From VXYK01 sp965221585 (GTDB taxonomy: Bacteria; Actinomycetota; Acidimicrobiia; Acidimicrobiales; Aldehydirespiratoraceae), in contig OZ244898.1 in NCBI GenBank assembly GCA_965221585.1, positions 1,178,001 to 1,242,000 on the forward strand: a stretch of 64,000 nt of DNA. The letters are read 5' to 3'. Of this stretch, positions 8,001-16,864 are shown piece by piece. The notes below the pieces were generated by a model. The model did not search any database and was not told the DNA's origin. It worked only from the letters and a program-made list of their open reading frames with translations. A program made the translations under genes and the position numbers. Positions within the stretch are counted from its first letter, which is position 1. Every line of letters begins with the position of its first letter.

Positions 8001-9445
8001 CGGGTGATCTCCTTTGTGACGGTCACGCTACCGGTTGCGCCCGTGACCCATCCAGCGATGGCGGTGGAAAACAGGCCGGCTCGGCTGCCCCCGTGTACCA
8101 CGTGGATCCCTCCGGGCGGGAACTTCGGAAGCTGATGACCGGCCAGGAACGTCGGCATTCCCTCCTCGATTCCGTCTGCACCGGCGACGATGTCGTCGCC
8201 CTCGGTCATCAGCTCGGCTTCGAGTTCCGCGAGGAAGCGGGCCCTGTCCCAACCAGCATCTCGATACCGGGCCATATGCTCGGGGCTCATCACGATCACG
8301 GTTTCCATCTGCATGACGATTCTCGGGCTGATATTGACGCGCAGCATCTCGGCGAAGTGCCTGGTGAGCGATTCGGCCGAGCGGGACTTCTGATCGAACA
8401 TGAGTCGCGGGCCCTCTCCTGGGAAGAGGGTGACCACCGAGGTGCTGCGGTCGAAACCTCGGGACTCGGCGAAGGTTTCGAAGGCGCTGCCCTCCTCGTC
8501 CTCGGCGAAGCACAACCCGATCTTTGAAGGGCTGCCCTGGGTGGCCCGGTCGACTCCTCCGGGTTTGCCGCCGCCGATGTTGCGAATGACCAACTGAAGC
8601 GCCCGGCCGATGGTGCTGTTGGCGCGGTTGCCCTGACCGAGCAGATTGAGACCACTGTTCATGCCGATCTCGTGGCGGATGGGTCCGTTGACGATGAGAA
8701 TCGGTCCTACCGGCATGGTGGTGGCCAACAACCCGTGCATGTTGAACTCGTCGGTGCAGGCCGCCTCCAGCGCGCTCAGCACCACGGGTAGATACTCGGG
8801 TTTGCATCCGGCCATCACCGCGTTGACGGCGACCTTCTCGACCGTGCACTCGACCAGATCGGGTGGTACGACGGCAACGATCTCGTCGGGGGCTCGGCTC
8901 GTGCCCTCGAGCATCCGCAACACCCTCCCTTCGGTGGGGGGAACCACGGGCATCCCGTCGGTGAATCCGCGGTCGAACATGGCCTCGATGTCGTCTTCGA
9001 GCGAGGCGATTTCGAGTCGGCGGCTCTTGAGTCTCGAGCCGGAGAATCGCACGGCGAGTTCGTCGCTGAGATTCGGATCGACGCTCAGCGAGCCGCACCC
9101 TGGCCTGGAGTCGGGAAGGTCTGTGCCGAGGCCGTCGAGTCCGCTGAACTCCTCCCATTGGTCGCGAGACCAGCCGACTATGCGATCGGCCTCCGAGCCG
9201 CTGTCGACGCGGAGCAGTGTGGGCACCGTCTCGATCCGGTTGTGCCACGACATCGCCAGGTCGTGGTCGTGTACGACCCACTGCGCAGCTTGGGGGAAGG
9301 TGGGGTCGTCCTGAGTGACCACTGTGAGGTCGGCGCGCTCAGCCATGGCTGACAGGACGGGCGCCACTAGCACACAAGTGGGGCAGTCCTTCTTCACCAC
9401 GGCCACGAGACCGTCTGGGAGCGGAGCTGACTGGGGACTGGTCAC
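7997..9445 (-). CDS. Thioredoxin-like N-terminal domain protein, partner of the UGSC selenoprotein
   Basis: 482-residue protein. The first ~100 residues resemble a thioredoxin/glutaredoxin fold with a redox motif C21-P-T-C24 (VVKKDCPTCVLVAPVL) and a later VPTLLRV stretch like the cis-Pro loop. The remaining ~370 residues form a large domain with no motif I can name (for example DRGFTDGMPVVPPTEGRV). The predicted start is a GTG with no convincing ribosome site, so it may be leaderless or begin further in. The 3' end overlaps the selenoprotein start by 4 bp. An electron-transfer relation to the Sec protein is inferred. Confidence 0.75.
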   Translation of the reverse strand: MTSPQSAPLPDGLVAVVKKDCPTCVLVAPVLSAMAERADLTVVTQDDPTFPQAAQWVVHDHDLAMSWHNRIETVPTLLRVDSGSEADRIVGWSRDQWEEFSGLDGLGTDLPDSRPGCGSLSVDPNLSDELAVRFSGSRLKSRRLEIASLEDDIEAMFDRGFTDGMPVVPPTEGRVLRMLEGTSRAPDEIVAVVPPDLVECTVEKVAVNAVMAGCKPEYLPVVLSALEAACTDEFNMHGLLATTMPVGPILIVNGPIRHEIGMNSGLNLLGQGNRANSTIGRALQLVIRNIGGGKPGGVDRATQGSPSKIGLCFAEDEEGSAFETFAESRGFDRSTSVVTLFPGEGPRLMFDQKSRSAESLTRHFAEMLRVNISPRIVMQMETVIVMSPEHMARYRDAGWDRARFLAELEAELMTEGDDIVAGADGIEEGMPTFLAGHQLPKFPPGGIHVVHGGSRAGLFSTAIAGWVTGATGSVTVTKEITR

Positions 9446-9483
9446 CCGTCAACTGTGGCACACGAAGAAGTTGACGGTCACGC

Positions 9484-9515
9484 TGACAGAAGCGACATCT
9501 GTCACACTCAGTGTG
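9484..9515. promoter_or_regulatory. Two palindromes in a divergent intergenic region
   Basis: Between the minus-strand thioredoxin/UGSC operon and the plus-strand MBL gene lie a 7-bp inverted repeat TGACAGA-N7-TCTGTCA (9484-9504) and an overlapping near-perfect palindrome CACACT-C-AGTGTG (9503-9515). Location and symmetry fit an operator controlling one or both divergent units; a hairpin in the MBL leader is the alternative. Confidence 0.45.
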
Positions 9516-9549
9516 CGAGGCTTATCGGCTCGCGTACGGTTCAAAGCCA

Positions 9550-10473
9550 ATGGGGGAGAAGCAAGAGACTGTCGTTGTGTCGTTCCACGGTGTCCGCGGA
9601 TCGACTCCTTGCAGTTGCCCCACCGTGCAGCGCTACGGAGGCAATACCAGTTGCGTCTCGGTCGAAACTGACGGGGCGGACCCGATCGTCCTCGACCTCG
9701 GCACGGGGCTCCGTCCCTGGGGCCATGCGCTGGCGGGCCACAGTGCCTTCACCGACAGTGCTCTGACCGTCAACGCGTTGGTCACGCACCTGCACTGGGA
9801 CCATATCCAGGGGTTGCCGTTCTTTGCCCCGTTGCTCTGCGAGGAGACCACGCTGAACATCTACGGATCGGTTGGACCGCCGGAGTCGCTGGCGGAGGCG
9901 TTCGGTCGGTTCATAGCCCCGCCGTACTTCCCGATCCGCACGGCAGACCTGCCCGCCACAATCAATTTCCACGACGTCGGAAACAGCGAGTTCATGCTTG
10001 GTCTCGCCTCGGTCATGGCGAGACCCGTTCCCCATGTCGGGACGACCAACGGCTACCGGCTCGATCTCCACGGGTTCTCGATCGCCTATGTTCCAGACCA
10101 CCAAGAACCGGTAGACGCACCTACCTTCGTCGACGATCGGGTGCTCGAACTGTGTGACGGCGCGGACCTGTTGATCCATGACGGGCAGCTTTGGCCCGAC
10201 GAATTGATCATGAAACAGGGCTGGGGCCACTGCACTCCCGACTACGCGCTCGAGGTCGCCCGCCAAGCCGGGGTTGAGACGTTGGTGCTGTTCCACCACG
10301 ACCCCGCCCACGATGACGCCTCGGTCGACGAGATGGCGCAACGATTGGGCGAGAGAGGTGCTGAGGTCGGTGTGAACAGCGTGCTGGCGGCCACTGAGGG
10401 CACGAGCCTGACCTTCGCTGCCCTCAACGCCCATCAAGCCCAGGGCGCCGGGGCAACCTCAGGAGTGGTCTGA
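9550..10473 (+). CDS. MBL-fold metallo-hydrolase
   Basis: Metallo-beta-lactamase-fold hydrolase of about 307 residues. It opens with the RNase Z/PhnP-type signature FHGVRGSTPCSC and a GGNTSC turn. It then has the metal-binding motif THLHWDHIQG, a further His near PVPHVGTTN, an Asp in YVPDHQ and a late His in LFHHDPAHDD. These features suit a cyclic-phosphodiester or small-molecule phosphodiesterase, but the substrate cannot be read. ATG 9550 is favoured over an upstream frame extension to 9511. Stop and next start share one base (TGATG). Confidence 0.85.
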   Translation: MGEKQETVVVSFHGVRGSTPCSCPTVQRYGGNTSCVSVETDGADPIVLDLGTGLRPWGHALAGHSAFTDSALTVNALVTHLHWDHIQGLPFFAPLLCEETTLNIYGSVGPPESLAEAFGRFIAPPYFPIRTADLPATINFHDVGNSEFMLGLASVMARPVPHVGTTNGYRLDLHGFSIAYVPDHQEPVDAPTFVDDRVLELCDGADLLIHDGQLWPDELIMKQGWGHCTPDYALEVARQAGVETLVLFHHDPAHDDASVDEMAQRLGERGAEVGVNSVLAATEGTSLTFAALNAHQAQGAGATSGVV

Positions 10474-10952
10474 TGGTTTTCGACTCCAGTGAGTTCCGCA
10501 GGGTGCTCGGTCACTTTCCGACGGGCGTGACGGTGGTTACCGCCCCGACCGAGGAGGGTCCTGTCGGTATGGCAATCGGGTCTTTCGCCAGCGTCTCGCT
10601 GGATCCTCCGCTGGTGATGTTCTGCCCAGGCAAGGAGTCGACGACTTGGGCCAAGATGTCCGGCACGGACCGGTTCTGTGTGAACGTGCTCGGCGACGAC
10701 CAAGCGGACGTGTGCGGGGTGTTCGCCAGCAAGGCCGATGACAAGTTTGCCGGGATCGAATGGACGACCAAGTTCACGGGCTCCCCGGTGATCAGCGGCT
10801 CGATCGCATGGATCGACTGCGAACTCCATGCGGTACACGACGGTGGCGACCACGACATCGTTGTTGGACTGGTCAAGGGACTCTCGACGGAGAACGACAA
10901 TGGACCCCTGCTGTTCTTCCGTGGTGGATACGGCCGTTTCGAGCAGATCTGA
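10473..10952 (+). CDS. Flavin reductase-like domain protein
   Basis: 159-residue FMN-binding split-barrel protein of the flavin reductase family. The N-terminus FRRVLGHFPTGVTVVTA and the middle SFASVSLDPPLVMFCP are family hallmarks. Such enzymes use NAD(P)H to reduce FMN/FAD for a partner monooxygenase or bind flavin themselves. No partner monooxygenase is adjacent. It overlaps the flanking MBL and carbonic anhydrase genes by one base at each end, indicating one transcript. Confidence 0.9.
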   Translation: MVFDSSEFRRVLGHFPTGVTVVTAPTEEGPVGMAIGSFASVSLDPPLVMFCPGKESTTWAKMSGTDRFCVNVLGDDQADVCGVFASKADDKFAGIEWTTKFTGSPVISGSIAWIDCELHAVHDGGDHDIVVGLVKGLSTENDNGPLLFFRGGYGRFEQI

Positions 10953-11470
10953 TGCCGATCTACGCCCTCGGCGACCGCATTCCCGAAATCGACGCTGACG
11001 CCTACGTCCACCCCGATGCCACCCTCATCGGCAGCGTGATCCTGGGCCCGCAGAGTTCCGTCTGGGCCAATGCGGTGATCCGCGCCGACGACAACGTGAT
11101 CAGCATCGGACGGGGCTCGTCGATCCAGGACGGCGCGGTGCTGCATTGCACGGAGGTGCACCGCACGGTCATCGGCGACCATGTGACGATCGGCCATCTG
11201 GCTCATCTTGAGGGCTGTCAGATCCTGGACCGTTCGTTGATCGGCAGTGGTTCGGTTGTTCTCCACGATGCGGTCGTCGGGCCTGAGGCACTGGTCGGAG
11301 CGTCCGCCATGGTCCCAGCTCGCATGGTCGTGCCCGCCTTGGCGATGGCGTTGGGTGTGCCGGCCCGAATCCGTGAGAATGCACTCACCGAGGGGGCCAA
11401 CGATCTCAACGTCGAGAGCTACATCCGCCGTGCCGGCTACTACCCTTATCAACTGCGCCGCATTGATTGA
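10952..11470 (+). CDS. Gamma-class carbonic anhydrase / hexapeptide-repeat protein
   Basis: 172-residue left-handed beta-helix protein with repeated hexapeptides such as IGSVILGPQSSVWANAVI. Zinc-ligand histidines are at positions expected for gamma carbonic anhydrases (VLHCTEVH and IGHLAHLEGC). Members are active carbonic anhydrases or ferripyochelin-binding-like proteins of unknown role; activity here is not certain. The ATG at 10952 overlaps the flavin reductase stop by one base. Confidence 0.85.
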   Translation: MPIYALGDRIPEIDADAYVHPDATLIGSVILGPQSSVWANAVIRADDNVISIGRGSSIQDGAVLHCTEVHRTVIGDHVTIGHLAHLEGCQILDRSLIGSGSVVLHDAVVGPEALVGASAMVPARMVVPALAMALGVPARIRENALTEGANDLNVESYIRRAGYYPYQLRRID

Positions 11471-11525
11471 CCGGAATGGGATTGACCGCACGCAAATCCG
11501 TAGACGTTCGGCCGCTTAGTTGTTA

Positions 11526-11537
11526 CTATCTGGATAG
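11526..11537. promoter_or_regulatory. Palindrome upstream of sufB, candidate operator
   Basis: CTATC-TG-GATAG is a perfect 5-bp inverted repeat 54 bp before sufB and overlaps a TACTAT sequence that could serve as a -10 box. It is well placed for control of the suf operon, but no regulator gene (SufR/IscR) is in the window. Confidence 0.35.
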
Positions 11538-11591
11538 GAGAAATAGGCCCTTGTATTCGAGCAGCAGCAACGCCTCCAGGAGCGACCAGAC

Positions 11592-12995
<1,404 letters not shown>

Positions 12996-13062
12996 CCAAC
13001 AACTGGTCAGGTTGGCATAACAGGTTCGTGACGTGGCGTGATTGCTGCGCGACAATGTAGGG

Positions 13063-13419
13063 ATGCCGATGCGTCAGGACTGCAAGTACTTCGAGTCGCG
13101 CACCTATGCCAACGGCGACACGGTCCGCAAGTGCGACCTCGACCTTGCTCCCGAAGCACCCTGGCGCTGTCCTGACGACTGTCCGAAGTACACCCGGCGC
13201 ATGGCGGATGTCAACTGGAGCCACGGATCACTGATAACTCCGGCCACGCCAGAGGAGCCCGCCAGCCTGGGCAGCGACGACAGCATCGCAGCGTTGCTCG
13301 ACGCTGCCGAGGACATCATCAACGAGGCCGCGCCCGAGGTACTGCAAGAGATCGAAGCCGAGCAGCAGAAAGCCTCACGCCGCAAGCTGGGACGCTTCCT
13401 TCGCCGCCGCCCCCGCTGA
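13063..13419 (+). CDS. Small cysteine-containing protein encoded between sufB and sufD
   Basis: 118-residue protein of unknown function. The N-terminal third holds four cysteines: DCKYFESR, RKCDLDL, WRCPDDCPKY. The spacing C-x16-C-x11-C-x3-C could bind zinc or an Fe-S cluster. The middle is acidic and helical (IAALLDAAEDIINEAAPEVL), and the C-terminus ends in a basic Arg-rich tail. ATG 13063 is chosen over an upstream TTG-like start. Insertion inside the suf operon suggests a link to cluster assembly, but no known family was recognised. Confidence 0.7.
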   Translation: MPMRQDCKYFESRTYANGDTVRKCDLDLAPEAPWRCPDDCPKYTRRMADVNWSHGSLITPATPEEPASLGSDDSIAALLDAAEDIINEAAPEVLQEIEAEQQKASRRKLGRFLRRRPR

Positions 13420-13430
13420 GGCGTTGCTAT

Positions 13431-13454
13431 TGCCGGGCGTAGCCGGAGCCGTGA
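13431..13454. repeat. Dispersed intergenic GC-rich repeat, copy 1
   Basis: TGCCGGGCGTAGCCGGAGCC followed by GTG, between two suf genes. The same core recurs at 35414-35439, 35457-35480, 56322-56346, about 56371-56390, 56397-56416 and, degenerate, 57166-57191, always between genes. It contains short CCGG inverted repeats like REP elements. Confidence 0.6.
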
Positions 13455-13566
13455 GACGTTGGGAGAGGGTTGTCGGTGTGGGCGAGGCTGGTGCTGCTTT
13501 GATAGCGGCGGCTGTAGCATTGCCGGTGTTCGGTGGCCCTTGGGGCCCTCTTTATCGGGCAGGGTC

Positions 13567-14853
13567 ATGACTGAATTCTCAACAGACGCCGCAAGGGCCT
13601 TGGCCGGTCCGTCGTGGCTCGTTGACCGTCGGGTTCGCGCGGCTGAGGACTTCGCTGCGGCTGTCCCGCCGGACGTGGCCGACGAGGAGTGGCGCTACAG
13701 CGCTATCGGCGAATTCGACCTGTCTGATTACGTGCTGTCAGCAGAGATCTGCGATGCCCCGAGGGCTGAGTTCACGGTCGACGCGGCGGCCACGGTCAGC
13801 ACGGTAAACGGGCGGATCAGCTCGATCGAGGTGGCTGATGAACTTGTCGCTGCAGGCGTTTATGTCGGCCCGCTCACAGGAGTTGAACAGGGATCAGCTC
13901 TGTACGGAGCGGTGTCAGGCGAGGCTTCTGACTACTTCACGGTTCTCAACGATGCATTCGCAGCTGACCCGGTCTTGATCCAGGTACCGTCCGGCGTTGT
14001 CCTGGAGCGACCGATAGTGGTGACGCACCATGTCGGCGGCGAGCACGATGCTACCGGGGAGTGCATTGCGGCGTTCCCTCGTCTGGTGGTCGACATCGGC
14101 ACCAATGCACAGGCCGAAGTGCTCGACTACCACACCTCCGCCGCTGGCGACCTGTTGGTCTGCCCGGTGACGGAACTCGATGTCTCGGCCGCAGGGCGGC
14201 TCGGTTACCTCAACGTTCAACAACTGGGTGAAGACACCTGGCAGTTCTCGTCGCAGTTGGCGCGTGTAGGGCGCGACGCCAACCTTGTGGCTTCCACTGC
14301 GGCTTTCGGTGGTGGCTATGCCCGCACCCGATCCGACGTTCGCCTGGTGGGCCGTGGCGCCAACTGCGATCTGTTGGCGCTGTACTTCGGCGATGGTCGG
14401 CAAGGTCTCGATTTCCGCACATATCAGGACCATGTCGCCGCGGACACGACTTCCAACCTGCTTTACAAGGGTGTGGTGAGTGACGAGTCCCGCAGCATCT
14501 ACACGGGCTTGATCCGGGTGCGCCCGGACGCGCAGCGAACCAATGCCTTTCAGACCAACCGCAACCTCAAGCTCGGCGACGACGCCTGGGTTGAATCGGT
14601 TCCCAATCTGGAGATCGAGAACAACGATGTGCGGTGCAGCCATGCTTCAGCGGTGGGTCCGGTCGACGCTGAGCAGCAGTTCTATCTGGAGAGCCGTGGT
14701 GTTCCGACTGGCGAGGCGCAACGTCTGATCGTCGCTGGCTTTCTCGACGAGGTGCTTGAGTCTCTGCCTGTGCAGGAGTTGCGAGGAACGTTGAGGTCAG
14801 CGATTGATGCCAAGCTGAGCCTCCAGGCTCAACACGAGGCGGTCTTGGCGTGA
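13567..14853 (+). CDS. sufD: Fe-S cluster assembly protein SufD
   Basis: 428-residue SufD, which pairs with SufB in the SufBC2D complex. The C-terminal beta-helix core is clear: DHVAADTTSNLLYKGVV, LGDDAWVESVPNLEIENNDVRC and the conserved histidine in CSHASAVGPVD. The motif QQFYLESRGV is shared with SufB. ATG 13567 is preferred to the longer frame because the homologous region starts shortly after it. The 3' end overlaps the Rieske gene by 4 bp (GTGA). Confidence 0.95.
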   Translation: MTEFSTDAARALAGPSWLVDRRVRAAEDFAAAVPPDVADEEWRYSAIGEFDLSDYVLSAEICDAPRAEFTVDAAATVSTVNGRISSIEVADELVAAGVYVGPLTGVEQGSALYGAVSGEASDYFTVLNDAFAADPVLIQVPSGVVLERPIVVTHHVGGEHDATGECIAAFPRLVVDIGTNAQAEVLDYHTSAAGDLLVCPVTELDVSAAGRLGYLNVQQLGEDTWQFSSQLARVGRDANLVASTAAFGGGYARTRSDVRLVGRGANCDLLALYFGDGRQGLDFRTYQDHVAADTTSNLLYKGVVSDESRSIYTGLIRVRPDAQRTNAFQTNRNLKLGDDAWVESVPNLEIENNDVRCSHASAVGPVDAEQQFYLESRGVPTGEAQRLIVAGFLDEVLESLPVQELRGTLRSAIDAKLSLQAQHEAVLA

Positions 14854-15221
14854 GCACCCATGTGTTGTTCGCGTTGGAGGAGTTCGAGCATGGCACGGCG
14901 CGCAAGGTCACCTTGGAAGGGCACCAGATTTCGTTGGTCCGTATCGACGACGACGTCTACGCGATCGGCGATATCTGCTCCCATGAGGATGTCTCATTGT
15001 CGGAGGGCTACGTCGACACCGAGGATTGCCTGCTCGAGTGTTGGCGCCACGGGGCGATGTTCAACTTGAAGACCGGCGAGCCTGAGACGCTTCCCGCGGT
15101 GCGCCCCGTGCCGACCTATGACGCATCGGTGGTCGACGGCATGGTCCAGTTGGTGATTGAGGAGGGAGCCGAGCCTCCTTCAGCGGGGCGAGGCCGGACT
15201 ACTCGGGGGCGCGGACTATGA
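14850..15221 (+). CDS. Rieske [2Fe-2S] ferredoxin-like protein of the suf operon
   Basis: 123-residue Rieske/NirD-type protein. The cluster ligands are plain: C-S-H in ICSHEDVSLSEG and C-W-R-H in LLECWRHGAMF, with 17 residues between the pairs, followed by the typical G-x-x-x-x-L-P-A-V-R-P-V-PTYD end. It likely carries electrons for SUF maturation or acts as a cluster client. It is embedded with 4-bp overlaps between sufD and sufC, an arrangement seen in actinobacterial suf operons. The GTG start is fixed by the overlap. Confidence 0.9.
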   Translation: MSTHVLFALEEFEHGTARKVTLEGHQISLVRIDDDVYAIGDICSHEDVSLSEGYVDTEDCLLECWRHGAMFNLKTGEPETLPAVRPVPTYDASVVDGMVQLVIEEGAEPPSAGRGRTTRGRGL

Positions 15222-16027
15222 GTGAGCTCGTGATCGAGGGCCTGCGGGCTCGGGTTGGTGGACAGGAGATTCTCAAAGGGGTCGACCTGGCGATGGCTTC
15301 GGGGGAAGTCCACGCGGTGATGGGCCCCAACGGGTCTGGAAAGTCGACCTTGGCCCACGTTTTGGCAGGCCGCCCAGGATTCGAGCTGCTCGGCGGTTCG
15401 GCTCGATTGGACGGTGTCGAGTTGTTGGATCTGCCGGCTTGGGAGCGGGCTCAGGCCGGTCTGTTCCTGGCGATGCAGTATCCGACGGAGGTTCCGGGCG
15501 TGGCGCTGCGTGATCTGCTGCGTGCGTCGGTGAGTACCAGCGACAATGTTGATGAGATCGAATCGTCGATGCGCGCCGAGGCCGAGCGCATCGGTTTTGG
15601 CGAGAAGTTCCTGACCCGGCCGCTCAACGTGGATCTCTCCGGTGGTGAGAAGAAGCGCAATGAGACGCTTCAACTCGGGGTGCTGCGTCCCCGATTCGCG
15701 ATCCTCGACGAGCTTGACTCGGGTCTTGACTTCGACGCGTTGCGCCTGGTCGGTGCACGAGTGGAGGCAGCGACTGAGGAGGACTCAGTCGGCGTGCTCG
15801 CGATCACCCACTACAGCCGCTTGTTCGAGCAGCTGCAGCCCGACACCGTGCACGTCTTCGCCGGCGGTCGGATCCAGCAGACCGGTGGTGCCGAACTGGC
15901 CCAGGAACTGGAAGCCACGGGTTATGAGCGTTGGAGTGATTCTCCGTCGAACGGCTCGACCTCGAAGCCAACCGAGGACCCTTTCGCTGATCCTTTGGCC
16001 GATCCGTTCGCCGATCCGCTCGCCTAG
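15218..16027 (+). CDS. sufC: SufC ATPase, first copy, with repetitive acidic tail
   Basis: ABC-type ATPase of the SufBCD scaffold. Walker A is GPNGSGKST, signature LSGGEKKRNETLQ, Walker B FAILDELDSGLDFD and switch His ITHYSRL. The core matches SufC. The last ~20 residues are an unusual repeat of Asp-Pro-Phe/Leu-Ala units that canonical SufC lacks. It belongs to the sufB-sufD-Rieske operon and overlaps the previous gene by ATGA. A second SufC gene lies at 18099-18851, more canonical in length. Confidence 0.92.
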   Translation: MSELVIEGLRARVGGQEILKGVDLAMASGEVHAVMGPNGSGKSTLAHVLAGRPGFELLGGSARLDGVELLDLPAWERAQAGLFLAMQYPTEVPGVALRDLLRASVSTSDNVDEIESSMRAEAERIGFGEKFLTRPLNVDLSGGEKKRNETLQLGVLRPRFAILDELDSGLDFDALRLVGARVEAATEEDSVGVLAITHYSRLFEQLQPDTVHVFAGGRIQQTGGAELAQELEATGYERWSDSPSNGSTSKPTEDPFADPLADPFADPLA

Positions 16028-16054
16028 ACGGCTCTGCTGGGGCAGACTGTGTCT

Positions 16055-16342
16055 ATGGCTAGGACTCTGTTGACCGAAGGTGAGATTGCCGAGCTGTTGG
16101 CGGAGTTCGGTGAGTGGCGGCGTGACGGCAACAAACTTGTTCGCTCATATGAGTTCGCCGATTTCGTCGAGGCTTTCGGTTTCATGTCCAAGGTGGCCCT
16201 CGTGTCGGAGAAGCTGTTCCACCATCCGGAGTGGAGCAACGTCTACAACCGGGTTGACATCGCCATCACCGACCACGCGGCAGGCGGCATTTCCAACAAC
16301 GACCGCGCCTGGATCGAACGCGTCGAACGACTCAGCCCCTGA
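16055..16342 (+). CDS. 4a-hydroxytetrahydrobiopterin dehydratase (PCD/DCoH)
   Basis: 95-residue pterin-4a-carbinolamine dehydratase fold. The active-site signature KLFHHPEWSNVYNRVDIAI is complete with the His-His-Pro and downstream TDHAAGG-like turn. It dehydrates 4a-hydroxytetrahydropterin after aromatic hydroxylase turnover; in many bacteria lacking such hydroxylases the role is unclear (a function in molybdopterin metabolism has been proposed). ATG 16055 or the GTG two codons earlier may start it. It lies at the end of the suf operon and converges with sufU. Confidence 0.9.
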   Translation: MARTLLTEGEIAELLAEFGEWRRDGNKLVRSYEFADFVEAFGFMSKVALVSEKLFHHPEWSNVYNRVDIAITDHAAGGISNNDRAWIERVERLSP

Positions 16343-16369
16343 ATCCCGTCTCCTCCGGACGACGGGACG

Positions 16370-16855
16370 CTAGTTCTCGTTCAGTGCTTGGGCGAGGGTG
16401 TTCCAGCTGAGGGTGGCGCATTTGATGCGGATGGGGAACTTCACCACGCCGCGCAGCGCTTCGAGGTCGCCGAGTTGTGTGCCCTCGGAGTTGCCCTCGA
16501 GGTCTATCCCCAGAGCGGCCTCGCTGCCGTCGCCACCGATCTCGGTCTCGTGGATCGACATGAGACCCTTGAACGCCACGATCAGCTTGCGGGCGTCTTC
16601 AACCGTCTTGCCCTTGATTGCCACCGACATCATCGAAGCCGACGATTGACTGATGGAACAGCCCTGCCCGCCGATCGCGACATCGTCGATCACCCCTGCG
16701 TCGTTGACCTGCAGGTAGACGATGATCTCGTCGCCGCACAGCGGGTTGAATCCTTCGACTCGTCGGGCGGGAGGGCTTTCGAGCTCACCGCGGTTGCGGG
16801 GTGTCCGATAGTGGTCGAGGATGATCTCGCGATACAGGTCTTCAAGGCCAATCAT
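16370..16855 (-). CDS. sufU: SufU, zinc-dependent sulfurtransferase of the SUF system
   Basis: 161-residue SufU/IscU-like protein. Conserved ligands are C in NPLCGDEI, C in GQGCSISQSSASMM and C in RIKCATLSW. The ~20-residue insertion between the second and third Cys regions, typical of SufU rather than IscU, is present. In Gram-positive bacteria SufU accepts persulfide sulfur from SufS and passes it to SufB. It lies 9 bp after sufS on the same strand. Confidence 0.95.
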   Translation of the reverse strand: MIGLEDLYREIILDHYRTPRNRGELESPPARRVEGFNPLCGDEIIVYLQVNDAGVIDDVAIGGQGCSISQSSASMMSVAIKGKTVEDARKLIVAFKGLMSIHETEIGGDGSEAALGIDLEGNSEGTQLGDLEALRGVVKFPIRIKCATLSWNTLAQALNEN

Positions 16856-16864
16856 CTTGGGCTC

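Noticed and set aside
7520..8135. Plus-strand frames across the UGSC gene
   Set aside because: They lack conserved features, whereas the minus-strand recoded protein matches a known family signature.
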